Source: Proteus sp. FME41
GTDB taxonomy: Bacteria; Pseudomonadota; Gammaproteobacteria; Enterobacterales; Enterobacteriaceae
DNA: 64,000 bases
Reading direction: 5' to 3'
Assembly: GCF_014897315.1 (NCBI RefSeq)
Contig: NZ_JABUYL010000009.1
Location: forward strand, 110,341 to 174,340
The position numbers and the translations under genes were made by a program. Below the pieces are notes generated by a model. That model had not been told where the DNA came from and did not search any database. It saw only the letters and a program-made list of their open reading frames with translations. Positions within the stretch are counted from its first letter, which is position 1. Each line of letters starts with the position of its first letter. Shown here piece by piece: positions 52,414 to 63,950 of this stretch.

Positions 52414-55302
52414 ATGAGAAAGTACTTATCGCAACTATGGATCATGTTGCTATTGATGCTAGTGAGTATCAACAGTATTGCTGCTGATCCACTTTGGCAA
52501 GTATTGCCAGATAGCATTGAAAAAAGTGAAAGCGATCCACGGCAATATCAAGCGATTAAATTGCCTAATGATATGACTGTATTATTGGTTTCTGACGAAA
52601 AAGCGGTTAAATCATTAACGGCGGTTGCGCTACCTGTTGGCGCATTAGAAGATCCAGATAGTCAGCAAGGGCTTGCGCACTATTTAGAACATATGGTGTT
52701 AATGGGATCGGCGAAATACCCTCAATCTGGCAGTATGTCAGAGTTCTTACAAAAGAACGGGGGATCTCATAATGCAAGCACCACGACGTATCGTACAGCT
52801 TTTTACTTAGAAGTAGAAAATAGCGCCATTAATGAAGCGGTCGATCGCCTTGCAGATGCCTTAGCCGAACCTTTACTTGATCCTAAAAATGCAGATCGTG
52901 AACGTAATGCAGTTAATGCTGAATTAACCATGGCGCGTGCGCGTGATGGTATGCGTTTTTGGCAAGTTAGGGCAGAAACCTTAAATCCAGCACACCCTAG
53001 TTCTCGTTTTATGGGGGGAAATTTAGAGACGCTAAGTGATAAACCTAATAGCAAACTTCAAGATGAATTAATCAAATTCTATCAAACTCACTATTCTGGC
53101 AATTTAATGAATGGGGTGATTTATAGTAATAAATCGCTTGATGAGCTATCTAAGTTAGCCGCAGAAACCTTTGCGCGTATCCCGAATAAAAAAGCAGATG
53201 TCCCTGTCACTACCGTATCGGCCATGACGGACAAAGAAAAAGGATTAATGATCCATCTAGTGCCAGCTTTACCACAAAAAACATTACAAATTGAATTTGG
53301 TATTGATAACAATATTGCCGATTTTCGTAGCAAATCAGATGAATATATTGGCTATTTAATCGGTAACCGTAGCGCGGGTACATTGGCAACATGGTTACAA
53401 GATCAAGGCTTGGCTGAAAGTATTAGTGCATTTTCTGAGCCGTATATCGACCGTAACCAAGGCTCATTTACGATTTATGTTGCGTTGACAGATAAAGGTT
53501 TAGCGCAGAAAGATAAAGTGATTTCTGCTATCTTTTCGTATATTCGTTTAATTCAAACAGAAGGTATTAGCCAGCGGTACTTTGATGAAATTGCGAATGT
53601 ATTAGATCTTTCATTTCGTTATGGCTCTATTGTAAGAGATATGAATTACATAGAAGGCATTTCAGATATGATGCTACGTTATCCAATAAAGAATATTCTT
53701 AACGCAGATTATCTTGCTGATAACTATGAACCTTCAGCGATCCTTTCTCGCCTTGAATCACTTACACCAGAGAAAGCGCGTATTTGGGTTATAAGTCCTA
53801 ATGAACCCTCAAACAAGCAAGCCTATTTTGTTAATGCACCTTATCAGGTTGATAAAATTACAGATAAGCAATTTAAAATATGGCAAACATTGTCCGATGA
53901 TATTTCCTTATCATTACCCGCGCTTAACCCTTATATCCCCAATAATCTGTCGTTAATAGATACAGACAATAAAATCACTAAACCGCAATTATTGTGGCAA
54001 GATAAAAGCGCTCGTTTGTTCTACATGCCATCACACTATTTTTCTGATGAACCTAAGGCCAGTGTGACCTTAAGTTTAGTCAATAAAAGATCAGACATCA
54101 CAGTTAAACAGCAAGTGACACAAACATTAACAGACTATCTTGCAGGCTTAGCATTAAGTGAATTAGCTTACCAAGCTTCTGTTGCAGGAATGAATATCTC
54201 ATCCTCATCAGGACAAGGTATTGATTTTTCAATGAATGGTTATACGCAACATTTGCCTGAATTAGTGAATGCGACACTAAAAAGCTATATGAGTTTTAAA
54301 TCGACCCAAGAAGAGCTAGATCAAGCAAAATCTTGGTATCGTGAGCAACTTGAAGTGACTCATAACCTAAAAGCGTTTGAAGCAGCAATGTTGCCTGCTC
54401 GTCGATTAAATTCTATTCCGTATTATGAAGAAGCAGACAAACTTAAGGCGTTAGAGTCAATTACGCTGCAAGATATTATTGATAATCGTCGTGAAGTAAT
54501 TAAAAACGCAGCGCTTCAAGCACTGATCGTGGGTAATTTAACGCCAGAGCAAAGCCGTGATATTGCTAAATCTGCACACGAGTTATTAGGTAACCAAGGC
54601 ACTGAATACTGGATTGGTGAAACTTTAGTTTTCAATAAATTAGATGCAGTTGAGTTCCAAAGTAAATCGAACAGTACGGATAATGCGTTAGGCGAGCTTT
54701 ATATTCCTACGGGGTATAATCGCCTTGAAGGTCAGGCAATTTCTTCGGTGTTAGCATCCGTTATTAAACCTTGGTTCTATGATCAATTAAGAACAGAAGA
54801 GCAACTCGGTTATGCCGTATTTGCTTATCAAGGCACAATGGGTGAGCAGTCAGGTTTAGGCTTCTTACTGCAAAGTAATGCTAAACCACCTGTTTACTTA
54901 AATCAGCGCTATAACGCATTTTACCAACAAGCTTATGAGCGCTTGAAAAAAATGACTGATGCTGATTTTAATCAGTATAAACAAGCGATTATTACGGAAG
55001 TTAAACAACCTCCTCAAACATTCTATGAAGAAGTTTCTCTTTATCGAAATGACTTCCATCGTAATAATTTAAACTATGATGGACGTGATAAATTTTTGTC
55101 TGAACTTAATAAAGTAACGTTAAAACAAGCTATTGAGTTTTATGAAAAAGCAATCATAAAACCTAATGGGTTTATTTTTGTTTCTCAAGTGATTGGTAAA
55201 GAGGGTAAAGAGGCTGATTACGCACAAAATAAACAATGGAAACGTTACACAACGGTAAGTGAATTACAAAAAACCTTGCCAGTTGAGGAAATTAAAGAGT
55301 GA
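52414..55302 (+). CDS. ptrA: Periplasmic zinc protease pitrilysin PtrA (protease III)
   Basis: A 962-residue M16 metalloprotease, the same length as in E. coli. Signal peptide residues 1-24 end at IAA. The inverted zinc motif HXXEH is in LAHYLEHMVLMGSAKYP, with the distal Glu further on. It cleaves small peptides such as insulin B chain in the periplasm. Its gene sits between recC and recB without a known functional link, as in E. coli. The stop overlaps the recB start (GTGA). Confidence 0.97.
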   Translation: MRKYLSQLWIMLLLMLVSINSIAADPLWQVLPDSIEKSESDPRQYQAIKLPNDMTVLLVSDEKAVKSLTAVALPVGALEDPDSQQGLAHYLEHMVLMGSAKYPQSGSMSEFLQKNGGSHNASTTTYRTAFYLEVENSAINEAVDRLADALAEPLLDPKNADRERNAVNAELTMARARDGMRFWQVRAETLNPAHPSSRFMGGNLETLSDKPNSKLQDELIKFYQTHYSGNLMNGVIYSNKSLDELSKLAAETFARIPNKKADVPVTTVSAMTDKEKGLMIHLVPALPQKTLQIEFGIDNNIADFRSKSDEYIGYLIGNRSAGTLATWLQDQGLAESISAFSEPYIDRNQGSFTIYVALTDKGLAQKDKVISAIFSYIRLIQTEGISQRYFDEIANVLDLSFRYGSIVRDMNYIEGISDMMLRYPIKNILNADYLADNYEPSAILSRLESLTPEKARIWVISPNEPSNKQAYFVNAPYQVDKITDKQFKIWQTLSDDISLSLPALNPYIPNNLSLIDTDNKITKPQLLWQDKSARLFYMPSHYFSDEPKASVTLSLVNKRSDITVKQQVTQTLTDYLAGLALSELAYQASVAGMNISSSSGQGIDFSMNGYTQHLPELVNATLKSYMSFKSTQEELDQAKSWYREQLEVTHNLKAFEAAMLPARRLNSIPYYEEADKLKALESITLQDIIDNRREVIKNAALQALIVGNLTPEQSRDIAKSAHELLGNQGTEYWIGETLVFNKLDAVEFQSKSNSTDNALGELYIPTGYNRLEGQAISSVLASVIKPWFYDQLRTEEQLGYAVFAYQGTMGEQSGLGFLLQSNAKPPVYLNQRYNAFYQQAYERLKKMTDADFNQYKQAIITEVKQPPQTFYEEVSLYRNDFHRNNLNYDGRDKFLSELNKVTLKQAIEFYEKAIIKPNGFIFVSQVIGKEGKEADYAQNKQWKRYTTVSELQKTLPVEEIKE

Positions 55303-58300
55303 GTGAAGTGATACAGGCACAGCCATTAAACCCGTATACACTTCCTTTGTACCAACGACGCCTCATTGAGGCGTCTGCGGGAACAGGGAAAACATATACA
55401 ATAGGGTTGTTGTATTTACGGTTGCTTCTTGGATTAGGCGGCGAATCTGCGTTTCATCGCCCTTTAAGTGTGGAAGAAATTTTAGTTGTGACATTTACAG
55501 ATGCGGCTACAGATGAATTACGGGCCCGTATTCGTAAAAATATTCACGAACTAAGACTTGCCTGTATTCGTTATGATGTTGAAAGTGGCGACAAAACATA
55601 CCAAGAGTTACTCAAACAAATTCCTAATAAAGAGCTAGCTGCGCAATGGTTATTAGAAGCTGAGCGTCAAATGGATGAAGCCGCTATTTATACCATTCAT
55701 GGATTTTGCCAACGGATGTTAGCAAACAATGCTTTTGAATCTGGGGTATTGTTTGAACAAGTCTTGATCCAAGATGAATATGAGCTGAAAAAACGTGTTT
55801 GTGCTGATTTTTGGCGTCGCCACTGTTATCCCCTTTCTTATGATGTTGCTAATGCTGTCAGTCAGATTTGGTCTGGCCCTGAGCAACTGCTTTATGAAAT
55901 ACAGCCCTATTTACAAGGCGAAATGCCTGAAATTGAAGGTGTAGCATTAGACAGCGAAATTGAATCGGTAAAAGAACGACATCAAGCGGTTATTGAAGCT
56001 ATCAATAACGTAAAAGCGCGTTGGAATGAACATCACCATGAAGTTGAAGCGTGGATAACGGCCTCGGGTGTGGATAAGCGCAGTTATAGCAGCCGTTTTT
56101 TACCAAAATGGATCGAAGAAATCACATTATGGGCGGCAGAATTTGAAACAAAAAGCTATCAGTTGCCAGATTGTTTAGTTCGTTTTTCTCAAGAAACATT
56201 AAACGAGAAAGCCACGAAAGGCCCTGCACCAGAGCATATTCTATTTGTTGAGATTGAGCGACTAACAAAGCAGAGCCTAACACTGCGTGATGTTATTTTA
56301 GTGAATGCGATCCCTGAAATACGTCAAGGTATCGAGAATGAAAAAATACGCCGTGGTGAAATGGGATTCGATGATTTATTAACACGCTTAGACCGAGCAT
56401 TAAAGCGTGAAGGAGGCGACACTTTAGGGCAAGCTATTCGTGAACGCTATCCTGTGGCGATGATTGATGAATTTCAAGACACTGATCCTCAACAATACCG
56501 TATTTTTGATGCCATTTATGGTGGATCTGAAAACAGTGGTTTGCTATTTATTGGTGATCCTAAACAGGCAATTTATGCCTTCCGTGGCGCGGATATTTTC
56601 ACCTATATTCAAGCGCGAAAACAAGCTATTCATCACTATACATTAAATACTAACTGGCGTTCAGCTCCGGGTATGGTGAATGCGGTTAATAAGCTGTTTA
56701 TGCGCTCTAAAGCACCGTTTTTATTTGAGCATATTCCCTTTATTGAAGTAAGCTCAGCTGAAAAAAATCAAGATATGGCCTTTGTGTATCATGATAAGCC
56801 AATTTCACCGTTTAATTTTTGGCTTGCTGAAGGTGAAAGTATATCAACGGGAAATTATGAGCAGATTATGGCATCGCAATGCGCGGCTCAAATTCGTGAT
56901 TGGCTATCAGCAGGAGATCAGCAACAAGCGTGGCTTATTGAACAAGGTGATAAAAAAGCAGTGACATCCGCAGATATTATGGTGTTGGTGCGTAGCCGTA
57001 GAGAAGCAATTCTTGTTCGTGATGCGTTAAATTTGCTCTCAATACAATCTGTATTCTTATCAAATCGAGAAAGTGTATTTGATACGAATGAAGCTAAAGA
57101 TCTACTTTGGTTGTTACAAGCCGTTGTTACACCAGAAAAAGAACGTATTTTAAGAGCTTCTTTAGCTAGTCGCTTATTTGGTTTTAGTGCAAAGCAAATT
57201 GATAACCTAAATCATGACGAACAGCGTTGGAATCATTATGTAGAGCAATTTGCCGATTACTATGCATTATGGCAAAAACGTGGCGTTTTACCGATGTTAC
57301 GTAAGATCATGATGGATAACCAAATCGCAGAAAATTTGCTTGCTAGTATTGAGGGCGAACGAAGGCTCACAGATATTATGCATATAGGTGAATTGTTACA
57401 AGAAACAGCACTACAACTTGATAGCGAACATGGTCTTATTCGTTGGTTAGCACAGCAAATTTCTCATCCTGATGCGCAATCTGAAAGCCAACAAATGCGC
57501 TTAGAGAGCGACCGAAATCTTGTCCGAATTTGTACTATTCACAAATCTAAGGGGCTTGAATATCCTATTGTTTGCTTACCTTTTGCTTGTAATTACCAAG
57601 AGCAAAAAGGTGCGCTTTATCATGACAGAGAAAATTTTTACGCTAAATTAGATATTTTTAGCCGACCAGAAAGTTTACGTTTAGCTGATGAAGAACGTTT
57701 AGCGGAAGACTTACGCTTACTTTATGTGGCATTAACACGTTCTAAATTCTGTTGCTGTGTCGGTGTTGCGCCTCTGGTGAAAGGAAATAAACGTAAATCA
57801 GGTCTGACGGACCTGCATAAAAATGCGTTAGGGTATTTACTGCAGCAAGGTGAAGAAGGGGATAGTGAATTACTTCACCAATCAATCCATGCTTTGCTTG
57901 ATGAAAATATCAGTGTAATAACGCTTGAAGATATTTCAGCACATCGCTATGAGTCTCAAGTAACCACTGAAGCAAAATTAGAAGCGGCAGTATTTAAACG
58001 TAAAATACATGATAATTGGCGTATAACCAGTTATTCAGGGCTGACTTATCAGCATTCAAATCGTGGATATCATTTTGATTTAGGAGATATTGAAGCCTTG
58101 GTGCAGTCGATTGCTCCTGGACTTGATACCGATGCGAAAGGTGAAAAACAACAAGGAGAAGTTAATGAAGACTCAATTCATCATTTCCCTCGTGGTGCCA
58201 TGGCCGGAACTTTCTTACATGGTTTACTTGAAGCGTTAGATTTTTCCCAGCCCATTGATGAACAATGGATGCAAGAGCAACTCAAAACTCAAGGATTTGA

Positions 58301-58919
58301 TGAAAAATGGGCACCATTATTAGTAACATGGATGGAAACCTTATTTCATACCCCACTTAATGCCCAAGGATTATGTCTTGCTGATATTCCCAAATCGCAA
58401 CAACTCGATGAATTACAATTTTATTTGCCTATTGAACAAGAGATATCCGCATCTCAACTGACTCAATTAATTAGCCAATTTGATCCCTTATCAAAACAGG
58501 GTGCTGCTTTGCAATTTCAGCAAGTAGAAGGCATGTTAAAAGGCTTTATCGACTTAGTATTCTATTGGGAAGGAAAATATTATGTGGTGGATTATAAATC
58601 GAATTGGCTAGGTGATTCGAGTGAGGATTACACCCAAGAAGCGATGATACATGCAATGATAGATCATCGCTACGATTTGCAATATCAACTCTATACCTTA
58701 GCGTTACATCGTTTTTTACGGCAACGCATTCCTGATTATGATTACCAACATCATTTTGGTGGAATTTATTATCTTTTCTTACGGGGGATCGATAAACAGT
58801 ATCCTGGTAATGGCGTTTATGCACATCGACCAGATGAAGCGTTTGTTTTAGCGCTAGATGCTTTGTTTACGGGTGAAAAAATTAAAAATAGTGCTTCAAA
58901 TGTAGTAGGTGAAAAATAA
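55299..58919 (+). CDS. recB: Exodeoxyribonuclease V subunit beta RecB
   Basis: A 1206-residue subunit (E. coli 1180) with 3'-5' helicase and the only nuclease site of RecBCD, which also loads RecA. Walker A is IEASAGTGKTYTIGLL at the N-terminus, Walker B VAMIDEFQDTDPQQYRIFD, motif VI LRLLYVALTRSKFC, and the C-terminal nuclease motif GFIDLVFYWEGKYYVVDYKS (Asp and Lys catalytic residues). Start is GTG at 55299, overlapping the ptrA stop by four bases. Confidence 0.97.
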   Translation: MSEVIQAQPLNPYTLPLYQRRLIEASAGTGKTYTIGLLYLRLLLGLGGESAFHRPLSVEEILVVTFTDAATDELRARIRKNIHELRLACIRYDVESGDKTYQELLKQIPNKELAAQWLLEAERQMDEAAIYTIHGFCQRMLANNAFESGVLFEQVLIQDEYELKKRVCADFWRRHCYPLSYDVANAVSQIWSGPEQLLYEIQPYLQGEMPEIEGVALDSEIESVKERHQAVIEAINNVKARWNEHHHEVEAWITASGVDKRSYSSRFLPKWIEEITLWAAEFETKSYQLPDCLVRFSQETLNEKATKGPAPEHILFVEIERLTKQSLTLRDVILVNAIPEIRQGIENEKIRRGEMGFDDLLTRLDRALKREGGDTLGQAIRERYPVAMIDEFQDTDPQQYRIFDAIYGGSENSGLLFIGDPKQAIYAFRGADIFTYIQARKQAIHHYTLNTNWRSAPGMVNAVNKLFMRSKAPFLFEHIPFIEVSSAEKNQDMAFVYHDKPISPFNFWLAEGESISTGNYEQIMASQCAAQIRDWLSAGDQQQAWLIEQGDKKAVTSADIMVLVRSRREAILVRDALNLLSIQSVFLSNRESVFDTNEAKDLLWLLQAVVTPEKERILRASLASRLFGFSAKQIDNLNHDEQRWNHYVEQFADYYALWQKRGVLPMLRKIMMDNQIAENLLASIEGERRLTDIMHIGELLQETALQLDSEHGLIRWLAQQISHPDAQSESQQMRLESDRNLVRICTIHKSKGLEYPIVCLPFACNYQEQKGALYHDRENFYAKLDIFSRPESLRLADEERLAEDLRLLYVALTRSKFCCCVGVAPLVKGNKRKSGLTDLHKNALGYLLQQGEEGDSELLHQSIHALLDENISVITLEDISAHRYESQVTTEAKLEAAVFKRKIHDNWRITSYSGLTYQHSNRGYHFDLGDIEALVQSIAPGLDTDAKGEKQQGEVNEDSIHHFPRGAMAGTFLHGLLEALDFSQPIDEQWMQEQLKTQGFDEKWAPLLVTWMETLFHTPLNAQGLCLADIPKSQQLDELQFYLPIEQEISASQLTQLISQFDPLSKQGAALQFQQVEGMLKGFIDLVFYWEGKYYVVDYKSNWLGDSSEDYTQEAMIHAMIDHRYDLQYQLYTLALHRFLRQRIPDYDYQHHFGGIYYLFLRGIDKQYPGNGVYAHRPDEAFVLALDALFTGEKIKNSASNVVGEK

Positions 58920-58921
58920 AA

Positions 58922-60832
58922 ATGATCAAATTATTAGAAACCGCGATAACACAAAACCTATTACGACCGTTAGATCTTCGATTTGCTCAAATGTTGGTGG
59001 AAGATGAAAACCCTATCTTACTGTTTGTCTTTGCCTATTTAAGCGCTCAAACAGGTGCGGGACATGTTTGTTTACCCTTAAACCTCATTCAAAAAAATCA
59101 ATTATTTGAAGGTAGGCAAGACGAGTTAGCACAAGAAATTTGGCAAAAAATGGGTGCGCCTTCTGCTAATAAAATAGTTGAGGCATTAAATGATAGCCTT
59201 TGTGTGAATCAAGCAAATAATGATTCACCATCCCCGATTATTTTAGATAACGGACTTCTCTATTTACAACGAATGTGGAGCTATGAAGAGAAAGTCGCTC
59301 AATTTTTTAGGCAAACACACCCTATTGTTGATATTGATGAAAAAGCCGTAATCAACGTGCTAGAAACGCTGTTTCCTATCACAAACGAGAGTCACGAAAC
59401 CAATTGGCAAAAAGTGGCAGCAAGTGTGGCTATCACAAGTCCTATTTCTATTATTTCAGGCGGACCAGGAACAGGGAAAACCACCACAGTCGCTAAAATT
59501 TTAGCCGCTTTTGTTATGCTAACGGTGAAAGAAAAACCTATTATTCAGTTAGCAGCGCCAACAGGAAAAGCAGCAGCAAGATTAACTGAATCATTAGGTA
59601 AAGCTTTAGCACAGCTCGCGTTAAGTGAAGAAGAAGATAAGTGGATGCCTAAACAGGCACAAACTATTCATCGTTTATTAGGTGCTCAGCCTGAAAGCCA
59701 GCAAGTGCGTTACCATAAAGATAATCCGTTACAGCTTGATATTTTAGTGATTGATGAAGCTTCAATGGTTGATTTACCGATGATGGCACGATTAATTGAT
59801 GCACTTCCAAAGCAATGTCATGTTATTTTTTTAGGTGATAAAGATCAGCTTGCTTCTGTTGAGGCGGGAGCGGTATTAGGTGATATCTGTCGCTTTGCGG
59901 ATGATGGTTTTAGTCGCTCCCGATTTGATAAAATTAACGCTTTAACACAAGGTGAATTGGCAAAATCAGCAGATATTATCCCCATTTCTAGTACACCGGT
60001 TTCAGTTGTTAGTGATTCGCTTTGTTTATTACGTAAAAGCTATCGATTTGGCTCAGATTCTGGCATTGGTCAACTTGCTTTTGCAGTAAATCAAGGACAG
60101 ATAAAAACAGCGCTTACATTACTGAAAAAATCAGAAATGACACCTCAACAGCTTGAAATAGCATTAGAGCCTCAAGATGTAAATTTTATTTCATTAGAGA
60201 GTGATGAAAATTATTTACTGATGATACAAGATGCGGCTCATGCTTATCGTCAGTATCTCTCATTGGTTGCAGAAAAAGCATCACCTGACATTATTCTTCA
60301 TGCATTTAATCAATACCGTCTATTGTGTGCATTAAGAGAAGGGCCTTTTGGCGTTAGTGGGCTAAATGAGCGTATTGAAATGTTATTACACCGCCAACGA
60401 TTAATTCGCCGTCCTACCAATAGCTATCAGAGTGACTATGTTGGACGTCCAATTATGATCCAACGAAATGACAGTACGCTTGGGTTATTTAATGGTGATA
60501 TCGGCATTATGCTTAATAATGACGAAGGTGAAATGAAAGCATTTTTCCAATTACCTAATGGTACATTGAAAGCGATTCAGCCTAGCCGATTGCCCCAACA
60601 TGAAACAGCGTATGTGATGACAGTACATAAATCGCAAGGATCTGAATTTACGCACACAGCCTTAGTGCTACCTGAAAAGTTCTCACCTGTTGTCAGCCGC
60701 GAATTATTATATACCGCATTAACACGGGCTAAACAGAAACTTTCTCTTTATGCCTCTGATTATATGGTGAAAATGGCAATCCAAACACGAATTCAGCGGC
60801 GAAGTGGGCTAGTCGATAAATTACGTTACTAG
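58922..60832 (+). CDS. recD: Exodeoxyribonuclease V subunit alpha RecD
   Basis: A 636-residue 5'-3' helicase of superfamily 1 (E. coli 608). Walker A is SGGPGTGKTTTVAKIL, Walker B ILVIDEASMVDLPMMARLI, then FLGDKDQLASVEAGAVLGD, and the C-terminal motif TVHKSQGSEFTHTALVLP. It is the fast motor of RecBCD and the regulator of the nuclease. It begins two bases after the recB stop. A bidirectional terminator follows. Confidence 0.97.
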   Translation: MIKLLETAITQNLLRPLDLRFAQMLVEDENPILLFVFAYLSAQTGAGHVCLPLNLIQKNQLFEGRQDELAQEIWQKMGAPSANKIVEALNDSLCVNQANNDSPSPIILDNGLLYLQRMWSYEEKVAQFFRQTHPIVDIDEKAVINVLETLFPITNESHETNWQKVAASVAITSPISIISGGPGTGKTTTVAKILAAFVMLTVKEKPIIQLAAPTGKAAARLTESLGKALAQLALSEEEDKWMPKQAQTIHRLLGAQPESQQVRYHKDNPLQLDILVIDEASMVDLPMMARLIDALPKQCHVIFLGDKDQLASVEAGAVLGDICRFADDGFSRSRFDKINALTQGELAKSADIIPISSTPVSVVSDSLCLLRKSYRFGSDSGIGQLAFAVNQGQIKTALTLLKKSEMTPQQLEIALEPQDVNFISLESDENYLLMIQDAAHAYRQYLSLVAEKASPDIILHAFNQYRLLCALREGPFGVSGLNERIEMLLHRQRLIRRPTNSYQSDYVGRPIMIQRNDSTLGLFNGDIGIMLNNDEGEMKAFFQLPNGTLKAIQPSRLPQHETAYVMTVHKSQGSEFTHTALVLPEKFSPVVSRELLYTALTRAKQKLSLYASDYMVKMAIQTRIQRRSGLVDKLRY

Positions 60833-60860
60833 TCTGCGTCTAAGAATATAAAAATAAGAA

Positions 60861-60895
60861 AAGACAGGTATTGAGAGGGATACCTGTCTTTTTTA
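60861..60895. terminator. Bidirectional terminator between recD and argA
   Basis: An 11-pair stem (60861-60871 with 60880-60890), T-run on the plus side and A-rich flank on the other, serving both convergent genes. Confidence 0.92.
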
Positions 60896-60905
60896 TATTG
60901 TGTAA

Positions 60906-62240
60906 TTACTCTTTGTGCAAATTTAAAATTAGAATTTTAGAGCGTCGCTGATAATTGTAGAGTGCTTGTTTCTCAATCGGTAATTTATCAATTTCAGCAG
61001 GTTCAAACCCTTTTTCTTGGAACCAATGAATGCTTCGAGTGGTTAAAACAAACAGCTTTTCTAATCCTAATTGTTTGGCATGCGCAGATACTCGTTGTAG
61101 CAATACTTCACCACGACAAGAACTACGATAATCTGGATGTACGGCAACACAGGCCATTTCACCTATTTTTTCTGATTGATAAGGGTAAAGTGCGGCACAA
61201 GCAATCGTCATATTATCGCGCTCAATAATGGTGAACTGATCAATTTCCACTTCTAATTGTTCTCTGGAGCGTCTGACTAAAATACCTTGTTGCTCTAACG
61301 GGCGAATAAGTTCGAGTATGCCACCAATATCATTGATATTCGCTCTACGTACTTTTTCAGCACTTTCCATCACGATTTGAGTACCAATACCATCACGAGA
61401 GAATAGCTCTTGGATCAATGCGCCATCTGATTGATAACTTAATAAGTGACTGCGTTCTACACCGCGACGACAGGCTTTAACTGCACCTCGTAAGAATCTC
61501 ACTGTGCCTGAGTGATAATCACCTTCTGTTTGTAACTCTTGGATTTTATCTTCGGCTTGGTTTGGCAGTAATTCAGAAACAATATGGCCTTCTTCATCCA
61601 CAACACCTTGGAATGAGCAAAAGCCAATGATTTTTTGAGCTTTAAGTTTTATCGCAAGTTGGGTAGCGACTTCTTCTGATGTGAGATTGAAACTTTCACC
61701 AGTAACGGACACGGCAACAGGGCCAATTAATACAATGGCGTTACTGTCTAATTGACGGTGAATCGCTTCTTCATCAATACGACGAATTTTTCCGCTGTGA
61801 CAATAATCCACGCCATCATCAACCCCCAACGGTTGTGCAATGACAAAGTTGCCACTGACCACATTAATATGTGCACCTTGTAATGGTGTATTACTTAAAC
61901 TCATAGATAAACGTGCTGTGATATCAAGTTGCAATGTGCCGGCGGCTTGTTTAACAACTTCTAACGTTTTGCTATCAGTAATCCGAGTGTATTTGTGATA
62001 AATCGGAGACACTTTTTGCACTTCAAGCGCAGTATCAATTTGAGGTCTTGCACCATAAACAACCACTAAACGGATACCTAGGCTGTGTAATAATCCGATA
62101 TCGTTAATGATGGATGGGAAATTTTCATGTGCAATAGCTTCGCCACCCAGCATAATGACAAATGTTTTGCCTCTATGTGCATTAATATACGGAACCGAGT
62201 GGCGGAATCCATCGACCAATTCGGTGCTGCGCTCTTTCAT
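60906..62240 (-). CDS. argA: N-acetylglutamate synthase ArgA
   Basis: A 444-residue enzyme (E. coli 443) that acetylates glutamate with acetyl-CoA, the first step of arginine synthesis. The N-terminal amino acid kinase-like domain (residues 1-280, [16 protein letters not shown]) binds the feedback inhibitor arginine, and the C-terminal GNAT domain (about 295-430) holds the acetyl-CoA site [27 protein letters not shown] lies just before the ATG at 62240. Tandem ARG boxes directly upstream indicate ArgR repression. Confidence 0.97.
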   Translation of the reverse strand: MKERSTELVDGFRHSVPYINAHRGKTFVIMLGGEAIAHENFPSIINDIGLLHSLGIRLVVVYGARPQIDTALEVQKVSPIYHKYTRITDSKTLEVVKQAAGTLQLDITARLSMSLSNTPLQGAHINVVSGNFVIAQPLGVDDGVDYCHSGKIRRIDEEAIHRQLDSNAIVLIGPVAVSVTGESFNLTSEEVATQLAIKLKAQKIIGFCSFQGVVDEEGHIVSELLPNQAEDKIQELQTEGDYHSGTVRFLRGAVKACRRGVERSHLLSYQSDGALIQELFSRDGIGTQIVMESAEKVRRANINDIGGILELIRPLEQQGILVRRSREQLEVEIDQFTIIERDNMTIACAALYPYQSEKIGEMACVAVHPDYRSSCRGEVLLQRVSAHAKQLGLEKLFVLTTRSIHWFQEKGFEPAEIDKLPIEKQALYNYQRRSKILILNLHKE

Positions 62241-62252
62241 AAAACCCTCTCA

Positions 62253-62291
62253 AGTGAATTTTTATTCGCATTTAATGTATTTTTATTCTTT
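62253..62291 (-). promoter_or_regulatory. Tandem ARG boxes, ArgR operator of argA
   Basis: Two 18-base boxes, 62253-62270 with core TGAATTTTTATTCG and 62274-62291 with core TGTATTTTTATTCT, are separated by three bases. This 21-base spacing is the standard form for hexameric ArgR. The first differs from the TGAAT-N4-ATTCA consensus at one core base, the second at two. Confidence 0.88.
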
Positions 62292-62480
62292 TTGGAGAGG
62301 AATGGCAAGTAAAATCCTATCTTATTGTTTTCCCTGAAGGCAGAATATTCGTGTAAATGTGAGTAATTGTGCTGTTTTTAAGTGACAGTGAAGTGTGGAT
62401 TGGGTAAAGTTTTTCGTTCTTAACTTTTTTTATCTCTTTTTTAAGTTTATTGACGTTAATCGCTTTTTTGGAATATTTTC

Positions 62481-63743
62481 ATGAGTCATTCTGAACACAA
62501 TCAAACTCGTCGTCGTCTTGTTAAAGGAATTGGCGCGTTATTATTGTTAAGTGTTAGTCCTATTGGCCTAGCTGCAACAGCATCTATTGTTGCTGTTAGG
62601 GTTTGGCCTGCCTCGACTTATACTCGCGTGACTATAGAATCCAGTACGCCACTTAAATATCGTCAGTTTGCATTATCAAACCCCGAACGTATTGTGGTGG
62701 ATTTAGAAGGTATTCAACTTAATAGTGTATTGAAAGGCGTTGCTAATCAGGTTCAGACTAGCGATCCTTATTTAAAGCTTATTCGTGCCGGTCAAAATAC
62801 ACCCAAAACAGTACGATTGGTGTTTGAAGTCAAAACACCAGTTCAGCCGCAAATGTTTACACTAAAACCTGTTGCTGAGTTTAAAAATCGTTTGGTGTTA
62901 GATTTTTATCCAAGCCATGGTGCTGACACAGAAGATGATCCATTATTAGCACTGTTACGCGAATATAATGATGGTGATTTACAACAAGCAGTTCCCGCAC
63001 AAACCGATACACGTAAACCTGGTCGAGCAGGGCGAGACAGACCTATTATTATCATGCTCGATCCGGGGCATGGTGGGGAAGATCCTGGCGCAATTGGTAA
63101 ATACAAAACGCGAGAAAAAGATGTGGTGCTGCAAATTGCACGTCGCTTAAAAACGCTTATTGATAGAGACGCTAAAATGAAGGCGTATATGACACGTAAT
63201 GAAGATGTGTTTATTCCATTAACAGTACGTGTTGCGAAAGCACGGAAAATGCAGGCTGACTTATTCGTTTCTATTCATGCGGATGCGTTTACTAATCGTT
63301 CAGCTAGGGGCTCATCTGTTTTTGCATTGTCAAAAACAGGTGCAACTAGTAATACTGCTCGCTATCTTGCACAAACACAGAATGAGTCTGACTTAATTGG
63401 TGGTGTGAGTAAAAGTGGTGACCGTTATGTTGACCATGCGATGCTTGATCTTGTGCAAACAGCAACGATTAACGATAGTCTGAAATTTGGTAGTGAAGTG
63501 CTTAAGCTATTAGGTGGTATTAATAAGCTGCATAAAAATAAAGTCGATCAGGCAGGATTTGCGGTATTAAAAGCCCCTGAAATTCCGTCTATTTTAGTAG
63601 AAACCGCCTTTATCAGTAATATCGAAGAAGAGAAAAAATTGAAGACAGCTAAATTTCAGCAGCAGATTGCAGAATCTATCTTTAAAGGGATCAAGGCTTA
63701 CTTTGCTAATGGTGGTGAATTAACCTTAGCTGATCGCAACTAA
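62481..63743 (+). CDS. amiC: N-acetylmuramoyl-L-alanine amidase AmiC
   Basis: A 420-residue periplasmic amidase (E. coli 417) that splits septal peptidoglycan during cell separation and is activated by NlpD. A twin-arginine signal, [15 protein letters not shown], is at residues 9-23. An AMIN domain (about 35-140) targets it to the septum, followed by a linker and the Amidase_3 domain with zinc ligands in [21 protein letters not shown] and the catalytic Glu in [10 protein letters not shown]. Divergent from argA, as in E. coli. Confidence 0.97.
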   Translation: MSHSEHNQTRRRLVKGIGALLLLSVSPIGLAATASIVAVRVWPASTYTRVTIESSTPLKYRQFALSNPERIVVDLEGIQLNSVLKGVANQVQTSDPYLKLIRAGQNTPKTVRLVFEVKTPVQPQMFTLKPVAEFKNRLVLDFYPSHGADTEDDPLLALLREYNDGDLQQAVPAQTDTRKPGRAGRDRPIIIMLDPGHGGEDPGAIGKYKTREKDVVLQIARRLKTLIDRDAKMKAYMTRNEDVFIPLTVRVAKARKMQADLFVSIHADAFTNRSARGSSVFALSKTGATSNTARYLAQTQNESDLIGGVSKSGDRYVDHAMLDLVQTATINDSLKFGSEVLKLLGGINKLHKNKVDQAGFAVLKAPEIPSILVETAFISNIEEEKKLKTAKFQQQIAESIFKGIKAYFANGGELTLADRN

Positions 63744-63764
63744 TTTCTTTTTATGTTTTTTTAC

Positions 63765-63818
63765 ATTCCAGTAGAAAGTCAAATGCTTCTGCTTTCTATT
63801 GGAATATCTTACTGTTTT
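63765..63818 (+). terminator. Probable terminator of amiC
   Basis: A 14-pair stem (63765-63778 with 63792-63805, one G-T pair) with a 13-base loop; the T-run (GTTTTT) is about ten bases away, so termination may be weak. Confidence 0.6.
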
Positions 63819-63950
63819 TCAACAGAATAAAAGAATCTAATACAGAAGTTTGATTAAAATAAAACAGAACTAGCAGAATAAATTTCTATGAGAGATGACA
63901 TTGAGTTAATAAAAGGAAGTAATAAAAATAAGGGAGATCTTGAAAAGAAT

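Noticed and set aside
62107..62337. Plus-strand frames across the argA start
   Set aside because: They run antisense to argA and through its ARG boxes; not a gene.
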